This document shows, piece by piece, positions 23,475-36,971 of a stretch of 64,000 bases of DNA. A program made the position numbers and the translations under genes. How positions within the stretch are numbered: the first letter of the stretch is position 1; every line of letters begins with the position of its first letter. Where the stretch lies: NCBI GenBank assembly GCA_033239125.1, contig BSWB01000002.1:159450409-159514408 (forward strand). The letters run 5' to 3'. The notes under the pieces are model-generated. The model made no database searches, was not told where the DNA came from, and worked only from the letters and a program-made list of their open reading frames with translations. This DNA comes from Fagopyrum homotropicum. Its lineage: Eukaryota > Streptophyta > Magnoliopsida > Caryophyllales > Polygonaceae.

Positions 23475-24339
23475 CGTAAGTTAGACCTTCATCATTTTAG
23501 ATATTTTAATTTATTTTTGAGAGATCGAATAAACTATTTTATTTTATTATTAGTAAAGTTGTATTTTTATGAGGGAATAATGAGCCACTTGAATTGAAAA
23601 AAAATATGAAAGTATTATACTCGTAAAATAATAAATGCGCAGTATAGTTTATAATTGCAACTGCAACCTTGGAAGTTGCAATACAGCAGAAAAAACGTGA
23701 TTGAATATAAATACACACCGAATTTCACGAAAACAAGTAGAGTACCATAGAGAACTAGAGAGGATTAAGGTGATAAATTATAGAATTGTGGGTCATTTGT
23801 AAATGTTATTCTAATCTTATTAACTTTAGGGGAAATAAATGAGTATTTTAAATCACGTGGTTATAAAGATTAAGACGGTTTATTAAATAATATATTACGT
23901 ACATAATTATATAAAAATTATAGTTAAATTTAAAATTTATTTTACATAATTTTACTTTAGAGGAATGGTGATAATAAGTTCTCTTTCAAAGTTAGGAACA
24001 TTTCAAGCCTATTATGAAAGGTCGGTGCCAGTGGCGGAGACAAGGGGGTAACGGAGGAGACTGTGTCCCGCCTTCCAGTGAAATTATTTCTCCTTAGGCG
24101 GGTAAAATACATAACGTTCTGCTAACTCATCTCGTGGATGAAGTGGATAGGTGTTTGGAGTGCAGAGTTCAAGTCCTGAAACAACAAAAAGTCAATATCA
24201 GAGCGGTTAGCCTTAATTCGGCTTGTGACAAGTGTCAACTCAATCTATATTCTCTCCGCTTGACAATCCTTCTCTATCAGACTTTGATAGAGATATATTG
24301 ATCCTAATTAGTAAATGAATGAACACTTTGTGATTTTTT
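23475..24339. other. Intergenic; possible hAT-type end at 24038
   Basis: Mostly AT-rich. CAGTGGCGGAGACAAGGGGG at about 24039 resembles the CAGGGGCGG terminus of the hAT element at 367, but no partner end or target duplication was found. GTTCAAGTCCT at about 24168 resembles a pol III B box. Confidence 0.3.
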
Positions 24340-24458
24340 GATAAGTTCTACGAGTGATGGCGTCATCTGCCAGCACTCAAGCTAGGTGCTGGCATCATGA
24401 GAGTTTTGTTGGTACTTATGAATTTGAGTGCCGTGTATATAACACGCCCAGGTTAAAA
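24340..24458 (-). repeat. Dispersed GCGTGTTATATACAC repeat, partial inverted copy
   Basis: Read on the minus strand, 24455 leftward gives GGGCGTGTTATATACACGGC, then AAATTCATAAGTACCAAC, matching the opening blocks of the repeat at 11149 and 29949. The left part has different inverted words (GCCAGCAC/GTGCTGGC at about 24371 and 24391). Confidence 0.5.
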
Positions 24459-24576
24459 CGCGGAATTGTTTGAAGTATAGTAAGGATGTTCTAGTAGAGT
24501 AGTGGGAGGTACTTGTAGCGAAAATGATTAAAATATTACGCACCTTAACATTATTATTTACAATAAAAATATCATA

Positions 24577-24902
24577 TTACCTCGTAGGGGTGAAAAAAAT
24601 ATCCGATCAAACTAATATGAAGATCCAATCCGGAAAATCCGAATTCAAAAATATCCGGCAATTGGTGATCCGAGTCCGATCTGATCCGGGCATATTTTTC
24701 GCATCATCGGATTGGGCACATCTCGAGGTTTGGAGGAAAAAGTCGATCGGATTAGATATATCCAACTAGTGTAATAATAAATACTTGGATTGGATCGGAT
24801 ATCCTATCCGGATAAAACTGTGGGATATCCGGGATCTCTCGGATCGGACTTCTATAAGATTGTCGGGTCGGATATCCATAAATGCTCACCCTTATTACCT
24901 CG
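24577..24902. mobile_element. Word-repeat hAT-like element C (word ATCCGATCGG), perfect 8-bp duplication
   Basis: Body 24585-24894 (310 bp). Starts TAGGGGTGAAAAAAATATCC and ends GGATATCCATAAATGCTCAC plus CCTTA. Interior alternates ATCCGATC and GATCGGAT. Flanked by a perfect 8-bp duplication TTACCTCG (24577-24584, 24895-24902). It was inserted at the edge of element D, because its target duplication includes the first bases of D. Confidence 0.82.
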
Positions 24903-25200
24903 GGCTACGCAAACAGTCCAAACCGTAATCTTACGGACCCAACCATTTCACTTCTTGTATGAAACGTCCATAGATCGGACCGAACTTTACTGGTCAAACC
25001 CACCACAATCTGGTCCAATACGGTCCGATTCGTAATATCATGGACCGGAACCGGATCCAACTATTACGGTCCAAGACTGGACCGTAGTTAAGTCCGGTCT
25101 GAACCGTAATATCATGGACCGGAAACGAATCCAAATATACGGTCCAAGACCGGACCGCAATTTCCGATCCGATCTAGATCCGCACAATCCTAATATTATC
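24900..25200. mobile_element. Word-repeat hAT-like element D (word GGACCGGA)
   Basis: Body 24900-25192. Starts TCGGGCTACGCAAACAG and ends CCGCACAATCCTA (inverse TAGGATTGTGCGG). Interior repeats GGACCG and CGGTCC plus CCGTAATATCATGGACCGGA twice. Its right flank ATATTATC (25193-25200) matches ATATTACC at 24574-24581 at 7 of 8 bases; that left copy is now separated from D by the later insertion of C. Confidence 0.68.
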
Positions 25201-27197
25201 AACAACTAATTGAGATCAAAATCACTAATTTCCTAGTTATATTCTATAACGTACTTCAAAGACATCTATTGAACAATCCTATGTGTGAGTATCGATCTAA
25301 TAGATACTTCGATTTATAAGGTTTTTTCGCCGATACTTCAACGATCTTTAATATTTGAATCCTAAAATACTCTGTCAGATTCATCAAAATAGATGAACAT
25401 GTAGTGTGAAGGTGCGAGACACTTATCTGACAGTGATACCACAACATAATGGAAGTGAGAGATAGTGTGGATCCAATTGAAGCTCAAGCCCATACAGAAT
25501 CACCAATCAAACGTTATTTTACTCTTCCTCTTAGATTCTCCTTGGTTCCATACATCAATAATCAATTCAACATAACGATATTAGATCCTACTCGTAAGAT
25601 TTTATTAAATCTTATTATTATTAGTGGACTTACATATTATAATAACCAATTATATTAGATGACTAAATATATTAACGGGCTAATAAAAGAAATATGAATA
25701 AATATAGATGTAGTTGAGTTCAGATCGGGTCGATCCATCCAGAAAAAGAAAACAAGATTAAACATGCGATGATGTTAAGGCGGATGGAAAAGTATGATTT
25801 GACTAGCCAAGCCTGATTTAAAAGAAATATGAATAAATATAGATGTAGTTGAGTTCAGATAAAAAAAGTTTTTAGGGTCAAAAGTATGAAAAAACAATAG
25901 TTATTTGGTTGAATGAACGAAGGTTGTGATTGAACGCTTATTTATAAGATTTGTGATTAATTGTGATATTAAACACTGTCACGGAGAAGAATTCAAGGAA
26001 TGACGAATCAAAAAATAACGAAATTGAAGCAAAACTAAGGGTTGGATCAAGTGAAACTTCAATATACTAATGTTTCAATTACAATTGATAAAAAATATAT
26101 TGGGAAATCGATGCATCATTCACACAAAAAGTTCCCGAAATATATCTCTCAAAAATCAGCCTTGATATTTCGAAATGCTCTAAATTACGAAATCACCATA
26201 ACCTAATTGCAATAAATACAATATTTCGACGAGAATCGACCAAAGATCGACAAGGAAAAAGTAATCGACAATATTTTTCTTAATTATCGAAGAAGAACAT
26301 CAAATGTGCACTCTGAATGTTAACTTGTTCAACTGTATGTCAAAATTGTTTACCTTTTGGAATGAAAAGATACGTTAATGGTATTACAAGAAATAAACGT
26401 ATAGATGTTAAATTTATAAATTAATATGGTGATCTCGCACAAGGAAGGTGATGGGGCGAGGATTGATGTGAAAACTCGTCAACAAAATATAAATGAGTGT
26501 TAACCACTGTAATATTTGTTTTTTCCATTTTGGATGACGAGTCATACCTTTAGGGCAAGTTCACTCGTTCGGTTTTAACAGACCGCCACATAAATAAAGT
26601 GATGTGATGACATTCATTGTTGAAAAACGATATTCATCCGTTTGTTTTAACCGGTTATCAACAAGTTATCAACAATATTGTATCTATATATGTGGTCTTA
26701 TTTCACTATATTTTTTCTTAAAGTAGGGCTTTTTAAAAAATATCTCTACTTAAGCAATTTCAAATAATACGTTTATCATTATTTTTAAAATACCTTGTTA
26801 TGATTCTATTTTAGTAATAATTTTATAACAAAATTTTATGCACACCTCATTTTAAGTGTTCGTTTTTTATAGTAGAATTTATTTTTGTTTGTTTATAAAA
26901 AAAATTAAAAGGTGTTTTTTCTTGAAAAAAAATCTTAATTATAAACTATAAATAATAAATAAATAAAAGCCCCTTAAAATTTAACCTGGTAAAAATTTAA
27001 ACGAATAAAATTACATGCTCGATGATAATAAATATTATTTAACTTAATGACATTTACTTATAAATGTTGATATTTTAACCTAAGGGATAAAGTTACTGTA
27101 ACGTATTTGACCTCATCAACAAGTTAGAGAGTGCATATGCATGTATTTACATTTTGAAAGGTTCAATCCACACATATAATCATACCAAAAGCTCACA
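25201..27197. other. AT-rich intergenic DNA with a 41-bp direct repeat
   Basis: A 41-bp segment starting AAAGAAATATGAATAAATAT occurs at about 25685-25724 and again at about 25820-25860. Otherwise no gene, RNA or mobile element was recognised. Confidence 0.5.
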
Positions 27198-27741
<544 letters not shown>

Positions 27742-29948
27742 ATAAGGAATCTGTAGAATCGATTCTCCACCTTCCACTTCCCACATGCACCTACCTACCG
27801 CCTTGGCTTTTACCCTTCACCGCCCAACAACCTAACCTTTATTTTTAACTTATAGAGAGTAACATTCTTTTTATTACATTATTTTAAACCAACGAATAAA
27901 GTTTTAATATTAAAATTTTTGACAAAAGAATTTCAATAACAACTTTCATAAACTTTTAGTTAATTAAACCAACAACTTAAGACAATAATTAAGTTGTAAT
28001 AAAATTTAAATATTAAAATGACATTTATTTACTAATGAAAGCTTATCTTTGTGTTTTTAAAAAATAAATAATGCATGTTACATAACTATTTTTTAAAACC
28101 TAAAAATTTTAGTGGTGTTATTCGGCCAGTTAAAAAATGGACGCGTATGGTGGCGCGGTGTGATTCATGCGCCATCGTGAATCACATTATGCCACAAATT
28201 ATCATATGGAGGACTCGGAGAGTCATCCACATTTGGATGACATCCGAGATTGTGAGCAGTAACATATACCTACTGAGTATGAGCGTGATTAGCTACTTGT
28301 TGAGTAGGTGTAAAGCCTCACCATGACGAATTGACGAGACATATATTCCCGAAGTATTTGATCCCTAACATCATCACGTTCTTCCCCAATCCACGATATG
28401 GGTGCTTCGGTTATCCCGAAGTTGTTGACATGTTACATTGAACACAAAGCTAGGGTGATATGGGCTTCTAAGGTATTATTTCCTTCTTCTTTTTTTCAAC
28501 AAAAGTTATATTAAAATATGTTTTCCTTGTTTATTTAAGGTAATGTCAATACTTGTTATTACATTATGACAATCTCCAAAAGATCAAGGTCGTGATTAGA
28601 CTTGATGGGATCAAGAGTGTGCGTGAGTGAGCTCGAGATCTATACAACCCGTATTCATGGTTTAGTTAGGCCAAACATAGTGGCCTTACCAACTTAGAGG
28701 ACCTTCATTTCTCTGAGATTGATCACTCTTTAATTTAGACGTTTGTGATATGCGAGCATCTCACATATGTAGGTAGGGTTTTGATCCAGGGCATACTCGT
28801 CTCGTGTCTCCCGGTCACACCCACCGTCCACTCGCGCTATGCTCTCATATCCCGCTTTCTCACGGTAAATAACATTGCTCCGAAAATATGTAAATAAAAA
28901 CTAAATCAATTATACAACATCTATATAAATTTTCTTCCATTTTAATTATTATATATTTAGAATTAATTTAAACATGTCGTATTTTGATTTGAATTTCATT
29001 ATAATTACAATTTAACAGGAATTTAATTTAATAAACGTTCAGTATTGATTAATTTAATTGGAAATTAATATTTTAAAATCAGTATATTTATAAGTTATTT
29101 GTATTAGAGTAACTCATATAAGATACGAACATTAAAATTATACTATACTAAAATAAATGTATGATTTCTCACCATCGTTTTTGTCTACGTTTGATTGTCA
29201 CAAAATCACTTTTAATAGAATAAAATAAATCATATTTTATTTTAAGTATATGATACTTTTATTATAATTACTCATTTTATTTAAAATATATAAATTTATA
29301 TTTTCGTTATTGTTAATACTTTGTAACAATTATTTTTTTACTTCGTTGTAACCATAATACTAATAAATCAATACTGCTTTTATTTATACTTACTATCAGA
29401 CATTTGCAAATCAAAATCACAACATTAATTTTGAAATAATATAAAATACTTATTAAAAAAATCATATGTTAAAAATACATTAAAATAAACTAATAACCAA
29501 TATTCATTGAATTATCCGTAATATATAAATTTTATAAATGGATCACTATTATTTTTTTTAAACAATTTGATTTATTAGGTTTTTTCTAATTTTGTATTTA
29601 GTACAAAAGGTTAGGATTTATTTACTTAACTGAAACATTACAAAACCTAGTTAATACTATAAATTTTTAAAAATGCCTAGTTACCAAATTTGCCCTTGTT
29701 TTTTTTTTTGGGTAATATATACATCAAATAACTAAATCGTTTATTGATTTTACTGGATTGTTATTACAAAGTTAAATTTAAATTAACCCAAAATTTATTT
29801 TTAGATAGTCTTTCGTTCGAACCTAAAATTCAAAAAATATATTTGAATTTAAAATTCGGTGGTTATCATTGAAAACTTTATTTCAAATATAAAAATTTAA
29901 ATTTATACAGTGAATATATCATTTCTATAAGATTAACTCATATAAAAT
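27742..29948. other. Intergenic DNA
   Basis: 28120-28880 is less AT-rich than its surroundings and has some short frames (for example 28075-28326) that I cannot assign; it may be a decayed retroelement. The remainder is AT-rich with nothing recognised. Confidence 0.35.
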
Positions 29949-30300
29949 GGGGCGTGTTATATACACAATTTTGAATTTACTTGGTACCGAATATGAACGT
30001 TTTGTGTTGGTGTTCAAATTGATTTGAGCGCCAACGCTTTCAGACGGCGCTCAAATCTTAAAATTAAAAATAAAAAAAAGGCAAAAAAAAAAAAAAAAAA
30101 AGAAAAAAAAGTAGGTTTTTGGGCGAAGGCACATGCGGCTAGCGTCCAAAACCCTACTTTTTCTTACTTTTGTCCTTTTTTTTTTAAGATTTGAGCGCCT
30201 TCGAAAAGCGTTGACGCTCAATTTTTTTTTTTAATTGGTTGAGTGCCATTGGAATGGGTTTGTATTTTACGTGAGTAAACAAACATTATGTCTTTAGTTT
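29949..30300 (+). repeat. Dispersed repeat rich in GAGCGC/GCGCTC words, copy 2
   Basis: Same order of blocks as 11149-11525: GGGGCGTGTTATATACAC, ATTTACTTGGTACCGAAT, GGCGCTCAAATCTTAAAAT, GGCTAGCGTCCAAAACCCTA, AAGATTTGAGCGCCTTCG. The middle has an expanded A-run (about 30078-30110). It ends about 450 bp upstream of the GS1 TATA box. Confidence 0.65.
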
Positions 30301-30751
30301 TTTTGTATAATTAAACTATTTAAAAATAACAATAAAAGGAAAAATGATAGCTGTCATTTCGTGGCTATCTAATTACGTGAGCAAAATGTAAAGTTTCTTT
30401 ATAAAACCAAAACTTATTAAATTGGTCGATGATTCTATTTCCATTTCGAAACTAATCGTATCATAGAATCTTTTTCTTTTTATGAAGTAATTATTTAATA
30501 TTCTACAATATAATGTACAAAAATACAAGAATCTAACCTTTTAAATAGGTGAAATTAGATTCAAAAAAAACATTTATGAGGACCAATTACAGTTAATTGT
30601 AGAATCTTTTTTGTCCCAAATTTCTGTAATTAATTTATAAAAAATAATTAAACTTTACCATTTTTTTTTGGACTTTCTCTCTTTTTAATAAAATGATATA
30701 AAATAAACCCCGTTGGAATCTCCTACCAAGTACAGACCTGTCCTCTCCTTC

Positions 30752-30759
30752 TATATAAA
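30752..30759 (+). promoter_or_regulatory. TATA box of the glutamine synthetase gene
   Basis: CTATATAAAC lies about 125 bp upstream of the GS1 start codon, with a C/T-rich start-site region (CCACCTAAACCCTCATC) after it. This gives a leader of roughly 90-100 nt. Confidence 0.65.
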
Positions 30760-30877
30760 CCACCTAAACCCTCATCCGCCATTCATCTTTGCATTCCTAA
30801 AGCTTCATTTGACAGTGGAGGAAGAGGAAAAGCTTTAAGAATCAAAGAAATCCTACTTTTGATCTTGATTCTTCAAG

Positions 30878-33561
30878 ATGTCGCTTCTTACAGATCTTCT
30901 TAACCTTAATCTTTCTGACGTTACTGAGAAAGTGATCGCAGAGTACATATGGTGAGTTTTCTTTGCTTGATTCTGTTCATATTTTGGATTTTTTGTTCGG
31001 TTTGTGTTTGTGGTAATGTCTAGCTGATGTTCTTTTTGCTCTGTTTATGTATGGAGTTTGATCTCTACTTGTTTGACTTTTCTTTGATTTAAGTAGCCAA
31101 CTACCTCCGATTACGTTGCGTTTTGTACGAGATCTGAGTGGATTTTTAGTATTTTCCATGTTTATCGGTTTTTAATAGCATGATACGAGGAAGGTTTGAG
31201 GTTTGAGATCATCTTTATGGAGGATCGTTCTTTAGTGTTCTGATCTGTATACTAGTTTATCAATTATATTTTATCTTTAACTGTACTGTTGTTGGATTAG
31301 GTTGTGAGAAAAGGAAAGACAAATAGGTGGTTGTGGTTTGTTTTTTTGTCTACGTCAACGCTTGCTTCATTTTTTAGTTCACTACCAAACTTTGAATCTT
31401 CATCGAAGTTGACTTCGATTCCCCCTTCACTTATCTTGATTGAGGTTAAATGTTTCTTGGTCTATTTTTCATGGTGTTTGGTGGTATTTTGGTATGATAC
31501 AGGATTGGTGGATCTGGCTTGGACTTGAGAAGCAAAGCAAGGGTAACGTGTTTTCTCGAGTTTTTGTATTTTGATGCGTGTCGTATTGAAATTGTGTTGA
31601 TGGTGTAAGAATGTTTTCTTTATGTGTATCCAGACATTGAATGGGCCTATAACTAGTCCTAAAGATCTCCCGAAGTGGAACTATGATGGATCGAGCACTG
31701 GTCAAGCCCCTGGTGAAGACAGTGAAGTCATCCTATAGTATGTCTTGCTGATCTTAATTTATCTTCATAATTATATGAATAATTCTACTTCTAGCGTGAT
31801 TAGAGTTTCTGATATGGATTAGATCCACTAATTTGAAGGCTTACAACTTGCTTCCTGTGATTTTTATAACACTACTATTGTTAACCTGAGTTTTATGTAG
31901 TTTGTATCTGAATTTTTTTACTTTTTACTGACTGTTGTTTCTTTGATGATGGTCTAAAGCCCACAGGCTATCTTCAGGGACCCATTCAGAAGGGGCAACA
32001 ACATCCTTGTGAGTTCTTTGAACCGTCATGGGTCTCTGATGTCTACTGAATTAGTTCATGATCAGTATCATACGAACTAAAGATTGTTTATGACTTTGTG
32101 GTTTGATTTTCGATTTTATATTATGTAGGTTATGTGTGATGCTTACACTCCTCAAGGAAAACCCATCCCAACAAACCATAGGGCCAAAGCCGCGGAGATC
32201 TTCAGCAATCCCGCTGTTGCTAAAGAAGAAACCTGGTAGATTGAAAAACAAATTTCCTCTTGAGCTTTGCCTTTATCTTTCTGCATATAATAACCTGTTT
32301 TGCACCTTGGGAATTCTTGTGAAACAGGTTTGGCATTGAGCAAGAGTACACCTTGCTTCAGAGGGATGTTAAGTGGCCAGTTGGATGGCCCGTAGGAGGC
32401 TTCCCCGGTCCTCAGGTGAACACATTGTTCTTACTTATCAACTTAAGGCAATCTGGTTTGGACTGGTTTGGATGTAAAATGCAAGTTTTATGGGTTTGTA
32501 TGGTTGATTATATACAACAAAGAATAAATTGATGTGTTTATCAGATATCAGGTTGTAAGGTTTTGCTTAAATTGATAATCTGAAATGTTCAACAGGGTCC
32601 ATACTACTGTGGTACTGGTGCTGACAAAGCTTTCGGAAGGGACATTGTTGACTCTCACTACAAAGCATGTCTGTATGCTGGAATCAACATCAGTGGAATC
32701 AATGGAGAAGTCATGCCTGGCCAGGTAAAGATTTCAAGCGTACTTATTGGTTACACTAATGGTTTAGTTTAGTTAGTTCCTGATATGTCTCTTAACATTT
32801 TTCAATTCTTTTCTAGTGGGAATTTCAAGTTGGACCTGCTGTTGGAATCTCTGCTGGAGATGAAGTCTGGGTTGCTCGTTACATCTTGGAGGTACTATTA
32901 AACGTCTTCTTTGTCAACTTTTCTCATAAATGGTTGTAATTTGACAGTGTTTCTAACTGTAATATTTGCTTTTGAAAAATGCAGAGGATCACTGAGATTG
33001 CTGGAGTTGTTCTTTCATTTGACCCAAAACCCATCCCGGTATTCTACTTGAAAATCCAATTTTCTCCGGCATAAATTTGATTTCAATCATTTAAAACTTA
33101 TCATAATCTATTTCTGGATGACAGGGTGACTGGAATGGAGCTGGTGCTCACACAAACTACAGCACAAAGTCCATGAGGGAAGATGGAGGATACGACATCA
33201 TCTTGAAAGCAATTGAAAAGCTTGGTCTAAGGCACAAGGAGCACATTGCTGCTTATGGTGAAGGTAACGAACGTCGTTTGACAGGCCGACACGAGACCGC
33301 TAGCATTGATACATTCCTATGGGTAAGTATCAGTTACATTTGATCTGAAGCATTATTACCACATTTTACCAAAAACAGCTTATCCCATTCTATTTTGATA
33401 CGTCTCAGGGAGTTGCAAACCGCGGTGCATCAATCCGTGTTGGACGTGAAACCGAGCAGAACAAGAAAGGATACTTTGAGGACAGAAGGCCAGCTTCAAA
33501 CATGGACCCATACGTCGTCACCTCCATGGTTGCCGAAACCACCATCCTGTGGAAGCCATGA
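30878..33561 (+). CDS. GLN1: Cytosolic glutamine synthetase GS1, 11 exons, 356 aa
   Basis: Ligates ammonia to glutamate using ATP; the cytosolic isoform reassimilates ammonia and loads glutamine for transport. Exons: 30878-30951, 31503-31542, 31634-31737, 31960-32008, 32129-32235, 32328-32415, 32596-32724, 32817-32891, 32985-33038, 33125-33322, 33409-33561, joining to 1071 nt in phase. The N-terminus MSLLTDLLNLNLSDVTEKVI is that of GS1; there is no plastid transit peptide and no C-terminal GS2 extension, and 356 aa is the standard GS1 length. Both family signatures are present: YDGSSTGQAPGEDSEVIL (substrate region) and KPIPGDWNGAGAHTNYS (ATP region), plus NERRLTGRHET near the active site. All introns are GT-AG. 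No key residue appears to be missing. Confidence 0.97.
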
Positions 33562-33919
33562 ACACCAGAAAAGCCTGAAATTGAACAAAAAAGCCATTGA
33601 TTCAATCAAGTCCTTGTTACTATGTAATATGCATCTGTTTTTCTTTTTTAGTTTGGGATGTTACCAATGAATTTGCCCCTGAGAAGTGTTGTTGGGTTTG
33701 GGGCATTGGTTGTGTTTAGTGACTTGCAACATTGGTTTGAATAATCATTTAGTTTGAAGGGTAGCTACTTTGCTGCACCTCTGTATCTCAGTATCTGTGG
33801 TTAATATGGTATCACTTTCTCAATTTGCCTTTGTTGGAAAATGACATTTTGTTTGTTTTTCTGCTGTTTTTAATGAATGGCATTTATTGTCCCAAACACT
33901 TTTGTTTGGTAAAATCTTT

Positions 33920-34440
33920 TTACGATCCTACAAGAGATCATGATGAGACGTAGTGTTGGGTATCAATTTAGATATTGTTTGGTATCTAGGTATAAATTAT
34001 TAATATCAATATGAAGCACTTTAAACATGTTTGGCCGTGAAAACTATACACGAAAATGTTGAGCGTGAAAATGTCCCACATTAATAATAGGTACATTCAT
34101 ATAAGTCATAAAAGATAGATTGACAGAAAAACTTCTTTATTTTGTTGATCGTGTTACGATGATACAAGAGATCATGATGAGACGTAGTGTTGGGTATCAA
34201 TTTAGATGTTGTTTGGTATGAAGGTATAAATTATTAATATCAATCTGAAACACTTTTAAACATGTTTCGCCGTGAAAAGTGAAAATTATATCAACATGTT
34301 AATACGTGAATTTAACATATAAGTCATGTTGTCAATTTGATTTTAGAATGAAATCCGAAAGATTTATATGTACATTCATATAAGTTCTAAAAGATAAATT
34401 AACATAAAACTTCTTTGTTTTGTTGATCATGTTTCGTCAT
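33920..34440 (+). repeat. Imperfect tandem duplication (234-bp spacing) downstream of GS1
   Basis: The block ACAAGAGATCATGATGAGAC starts at 33930 and again at 34164, followed in both by TAGTGTTGGGTATCAATTTA and then AAATTATTAATATCAAT. The unit's second part (GTACATTCATATAAGT...AACTTCTTTxTTTTGTTGATC) is at 34091-34150 and again at 34371-34430. No coding potential. Confidence 0.8.
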
Positions 34441-35600
34441 TCTCGAACGTTTCTTGCCTTTATATTCAGTTTGGTTGTTGGCATGTTCTCTAACGTTTTC
34501 CATTTTATAAAAAATAAAATAAAATTGGAAAAATAGGCATTTTTCTAATTCCATACTGTTTGTGTACCCTTCAATTTTTACCATTTTCATTAAATTGAAG
34601 TTGAAAGGTAAGATGTTTGATTAGAAGTACATTTACTAAAACATATCTATAATATGAACATAATTATTTAGAGAGAAATTTCAAAAAAAATTACTTAGCT
34701 AATTTGGTCAAAACAACATTCTAAAATGTTTGAGATTTACAATATAAAAATAAGTTTTGAAAACTTTAAGTTATTCTCCTTCTTAGAGGTTTAATATACC
34801 AACCAATTCTATATATATATTATAAATGTTGTTCCCTTTCTTTTTTCTAGTTATTCTCATTGTTGAATAAACTCTAACATGTTACTATAAATGTTTCAAT
34901 AATTTAGGTACCCAAATAAAACAACTAAAAATATAAGGACAAACAAAGAAAAAATTATAAAATTTATAAATGTTTCAATAATTTAGGTACCTAATCACAA
35001 ATAATTGGAGAACAAAACAAATATATGAAATGTTATTGAAGCAATCACATAATTGACCAAATATTATTACAAGATTCTTAAAATAAGACTCCATGTTAAA
35101 TTTATATAAAAAATAATGTAACATACGAGCTGATTTGGTACACTATAAATAATAGAAGGACTTTACAATGACCCTAGCCCCTAGGAGATTTCAAAAGCCA
35201 ATCTTTAGTGGTGACTACTTACTACCTCATGTGATACTTACTCATCATCTCATAAATAACGAAAATTTTAAATTTTAAATTTTGATTCTTACCAAAATTT
35301 GAAATGTTACTTAAAAATAAGAGGTCAAATTTACTTATCATATCTACTCTATTTAAAAATATTTATAGTATAAATTTATTTAATAAATATACTTTTAATA
35401 GAGTAAAAATAATAAATTAATTAAGCGGTAAAAATTAGAGGATATACAAAACAAAATCTTATAAAAAAACGCCTACTCCATCAAATTATTTCAAAATAAG
35501 AAACATATGAGACTTGTCTATATCATATTATTTTATATGTGAAAAATCATTCTTTTCACTCAATATTACAAAAAATATTTACATGAATAACAACTCAATC
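34441..35600. other. AT-rich intergenic DNA
   Basis: TTATAAATGTTTCAATAATTTAGGTACC occurs in similar form at about 34889-34912 and 34961-34988, a short direct repeat. Nothing else recognised. Confidence 0.4.
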
Positions 35601-36096
35601 TTTTACATAAGAGTGTAATACGAGCCGAACGAGTCGAGTATCGGCATGTTCAAGCTTGACTCGTTTATAAACGAGGCGAGGCTAATATTTATATCAGCTT
35701 TAAAATGTGCTCAATCTTGGCTCGTTTAGAAAGTGAACGAGTTCGAGCTGAGCCCGAGCCGAGCCCGGCTAAAATAATGTTCCTATAGTGTTATTTTAGC
35801 CAAACGAGCCGAGCTTTACACGAACGAGCCGAGCATTGACATGCTCAAGCTCGGCTTGTTTATAAACGAGCCGAGCCTAAAATTTATACGAGTTTAAAAT
35901 GTGCTCAATCTTGGCTCGTTTAGAAAGTGAACGAGTTCGAGTCGAGCCCGAACCGAGCCCGATTAGCTCGGCTAAAATAATGCTCCTATAATGTTATTTT
36001 AGTCAAACAAGCCGAACTTTACACGAACAAGCCGAGCATTATCATGCTCAAACTCGACTTGTTTATAAACGAGTCGAGCCTAAAATTTTTACATAA
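35601..36096. mobile_element. Word-repeat element F (word GAGCCGAGC), tandem 194-bp units, 10-bp flanking repeat
   Basis: Body 35611-36086. Contains a unit of about 194-203 bp repeated about 2.3 times; for example TGTGCTCAATCTTGGCTCG is at 35706 and 35900, and ATGCTCAARCTCGRCTTG is at 35841 and 36044. Each unit is made of GAGCCGAG/CTCGGCTC words around TTTATAAACGAG. Flanked by a perfect 10-bp repeat TTTTACATAA (35601-35610, 36087-36096). No hAT-like TAGGG terminus, so this family may use a different mechanism. A diverged relative lies in the serpin intron. Confidence 0.65.
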
Positions 36097-36173
36097 ACAG
36101 ATACTATATAAGAATTTTAACTTAAATCTTCTACTCACCATTATAAAGTCTATAACACTTTATATCAAAAGAT

Positions 36174-36448
36174 TAAGGGCCCGTTTGGTTCCAACTCCGG
36201 AAACGGAAACTGAATGTAAACGAATTTAGTCCATATGTATATCTTTATTCATGAAATCTTGTGGAATCATTCCTTGTGGATTAATGCAATATGCACTTGC
36301 TTCCCCACATTTTGTTACCCTATAGGGTATCAAAATTAATCAAATCTACTCCAATTCCTTCAAACCACAAGGAATGATTCCACAAACTTATATGAAATTC
36401 ATTTTCATTCCGTTTCCAATTCCGGAGTTAAAACCAAACGGGCCCTAA
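36174..36448. mobile_element. Tourist-like MITE, intact
   Basis: Body 36177-36445 (269 bp). Inverted ends GGGCCCGTTTGGTTCC and AAACCAAACGGGCCC, with inner inverted blocks ACTCCGGAAACGGAAAC / GTTTCCAATTCCGGAGT. Flanked by TAA (36174-36176 and 36446-36448), as expected for PIF/Harbinger. Serves as the reference for the split copy at 57843-62940. Confidence 0.85.
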
Positions 36449-36971
36449 ATGAGTATTGATAATATAGTTATTATTTTAGGAAATTATATCTCTTGTGAAA
36501 TAAAGCACATATTTTTTTTAATATTTGGTCATAGATACATATTAATGAGGGTGGAATCTTTGGTGGGAATGGATGGTGTATAATTATGTGTTGGATATTT
36601 AAATATAATAATTTTGTGGCTATAAAAGTCAAAGTGGAAGCTAACACATGAAGAATGGCTGATAACTTTAATGACCAACTTTTATTTCATTTGACTGGCT
36701 GCTGGTGAGTTGTATATGTAAGCAGTACTACTATATGCCTTTGCTTTTCCCCAAAGTTATGAACTTTTTTATTCTTACCTTTAAGGCTAAAGTGTAGTGC
36801 TGCATATTCTCAAGGATTCTCAAATTGTATATTTTTATTGATTTTTTTGCATATTAGTTTGTGACTTATAGTTTCAAAATATTGTAATGAAAAACATGCA
36901 TGCACTTTACATTTGTTGTAACTTTTGTAACACTTTTATCAAAAAATAACTTTTGTAATACCCAAAAAATA
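36449..36971. other. AT-rich intergenic DNA
   Basis: No gene or repeat recognised. Confidence 0.4.

Noticed and set aside
24110..24200. tRNA-derived SINE with A box TGGATGAAGTGG and B box GTTCAAGTCC
   Set aside because: A-box fit is imperfect, and no tail or target duplication was found.
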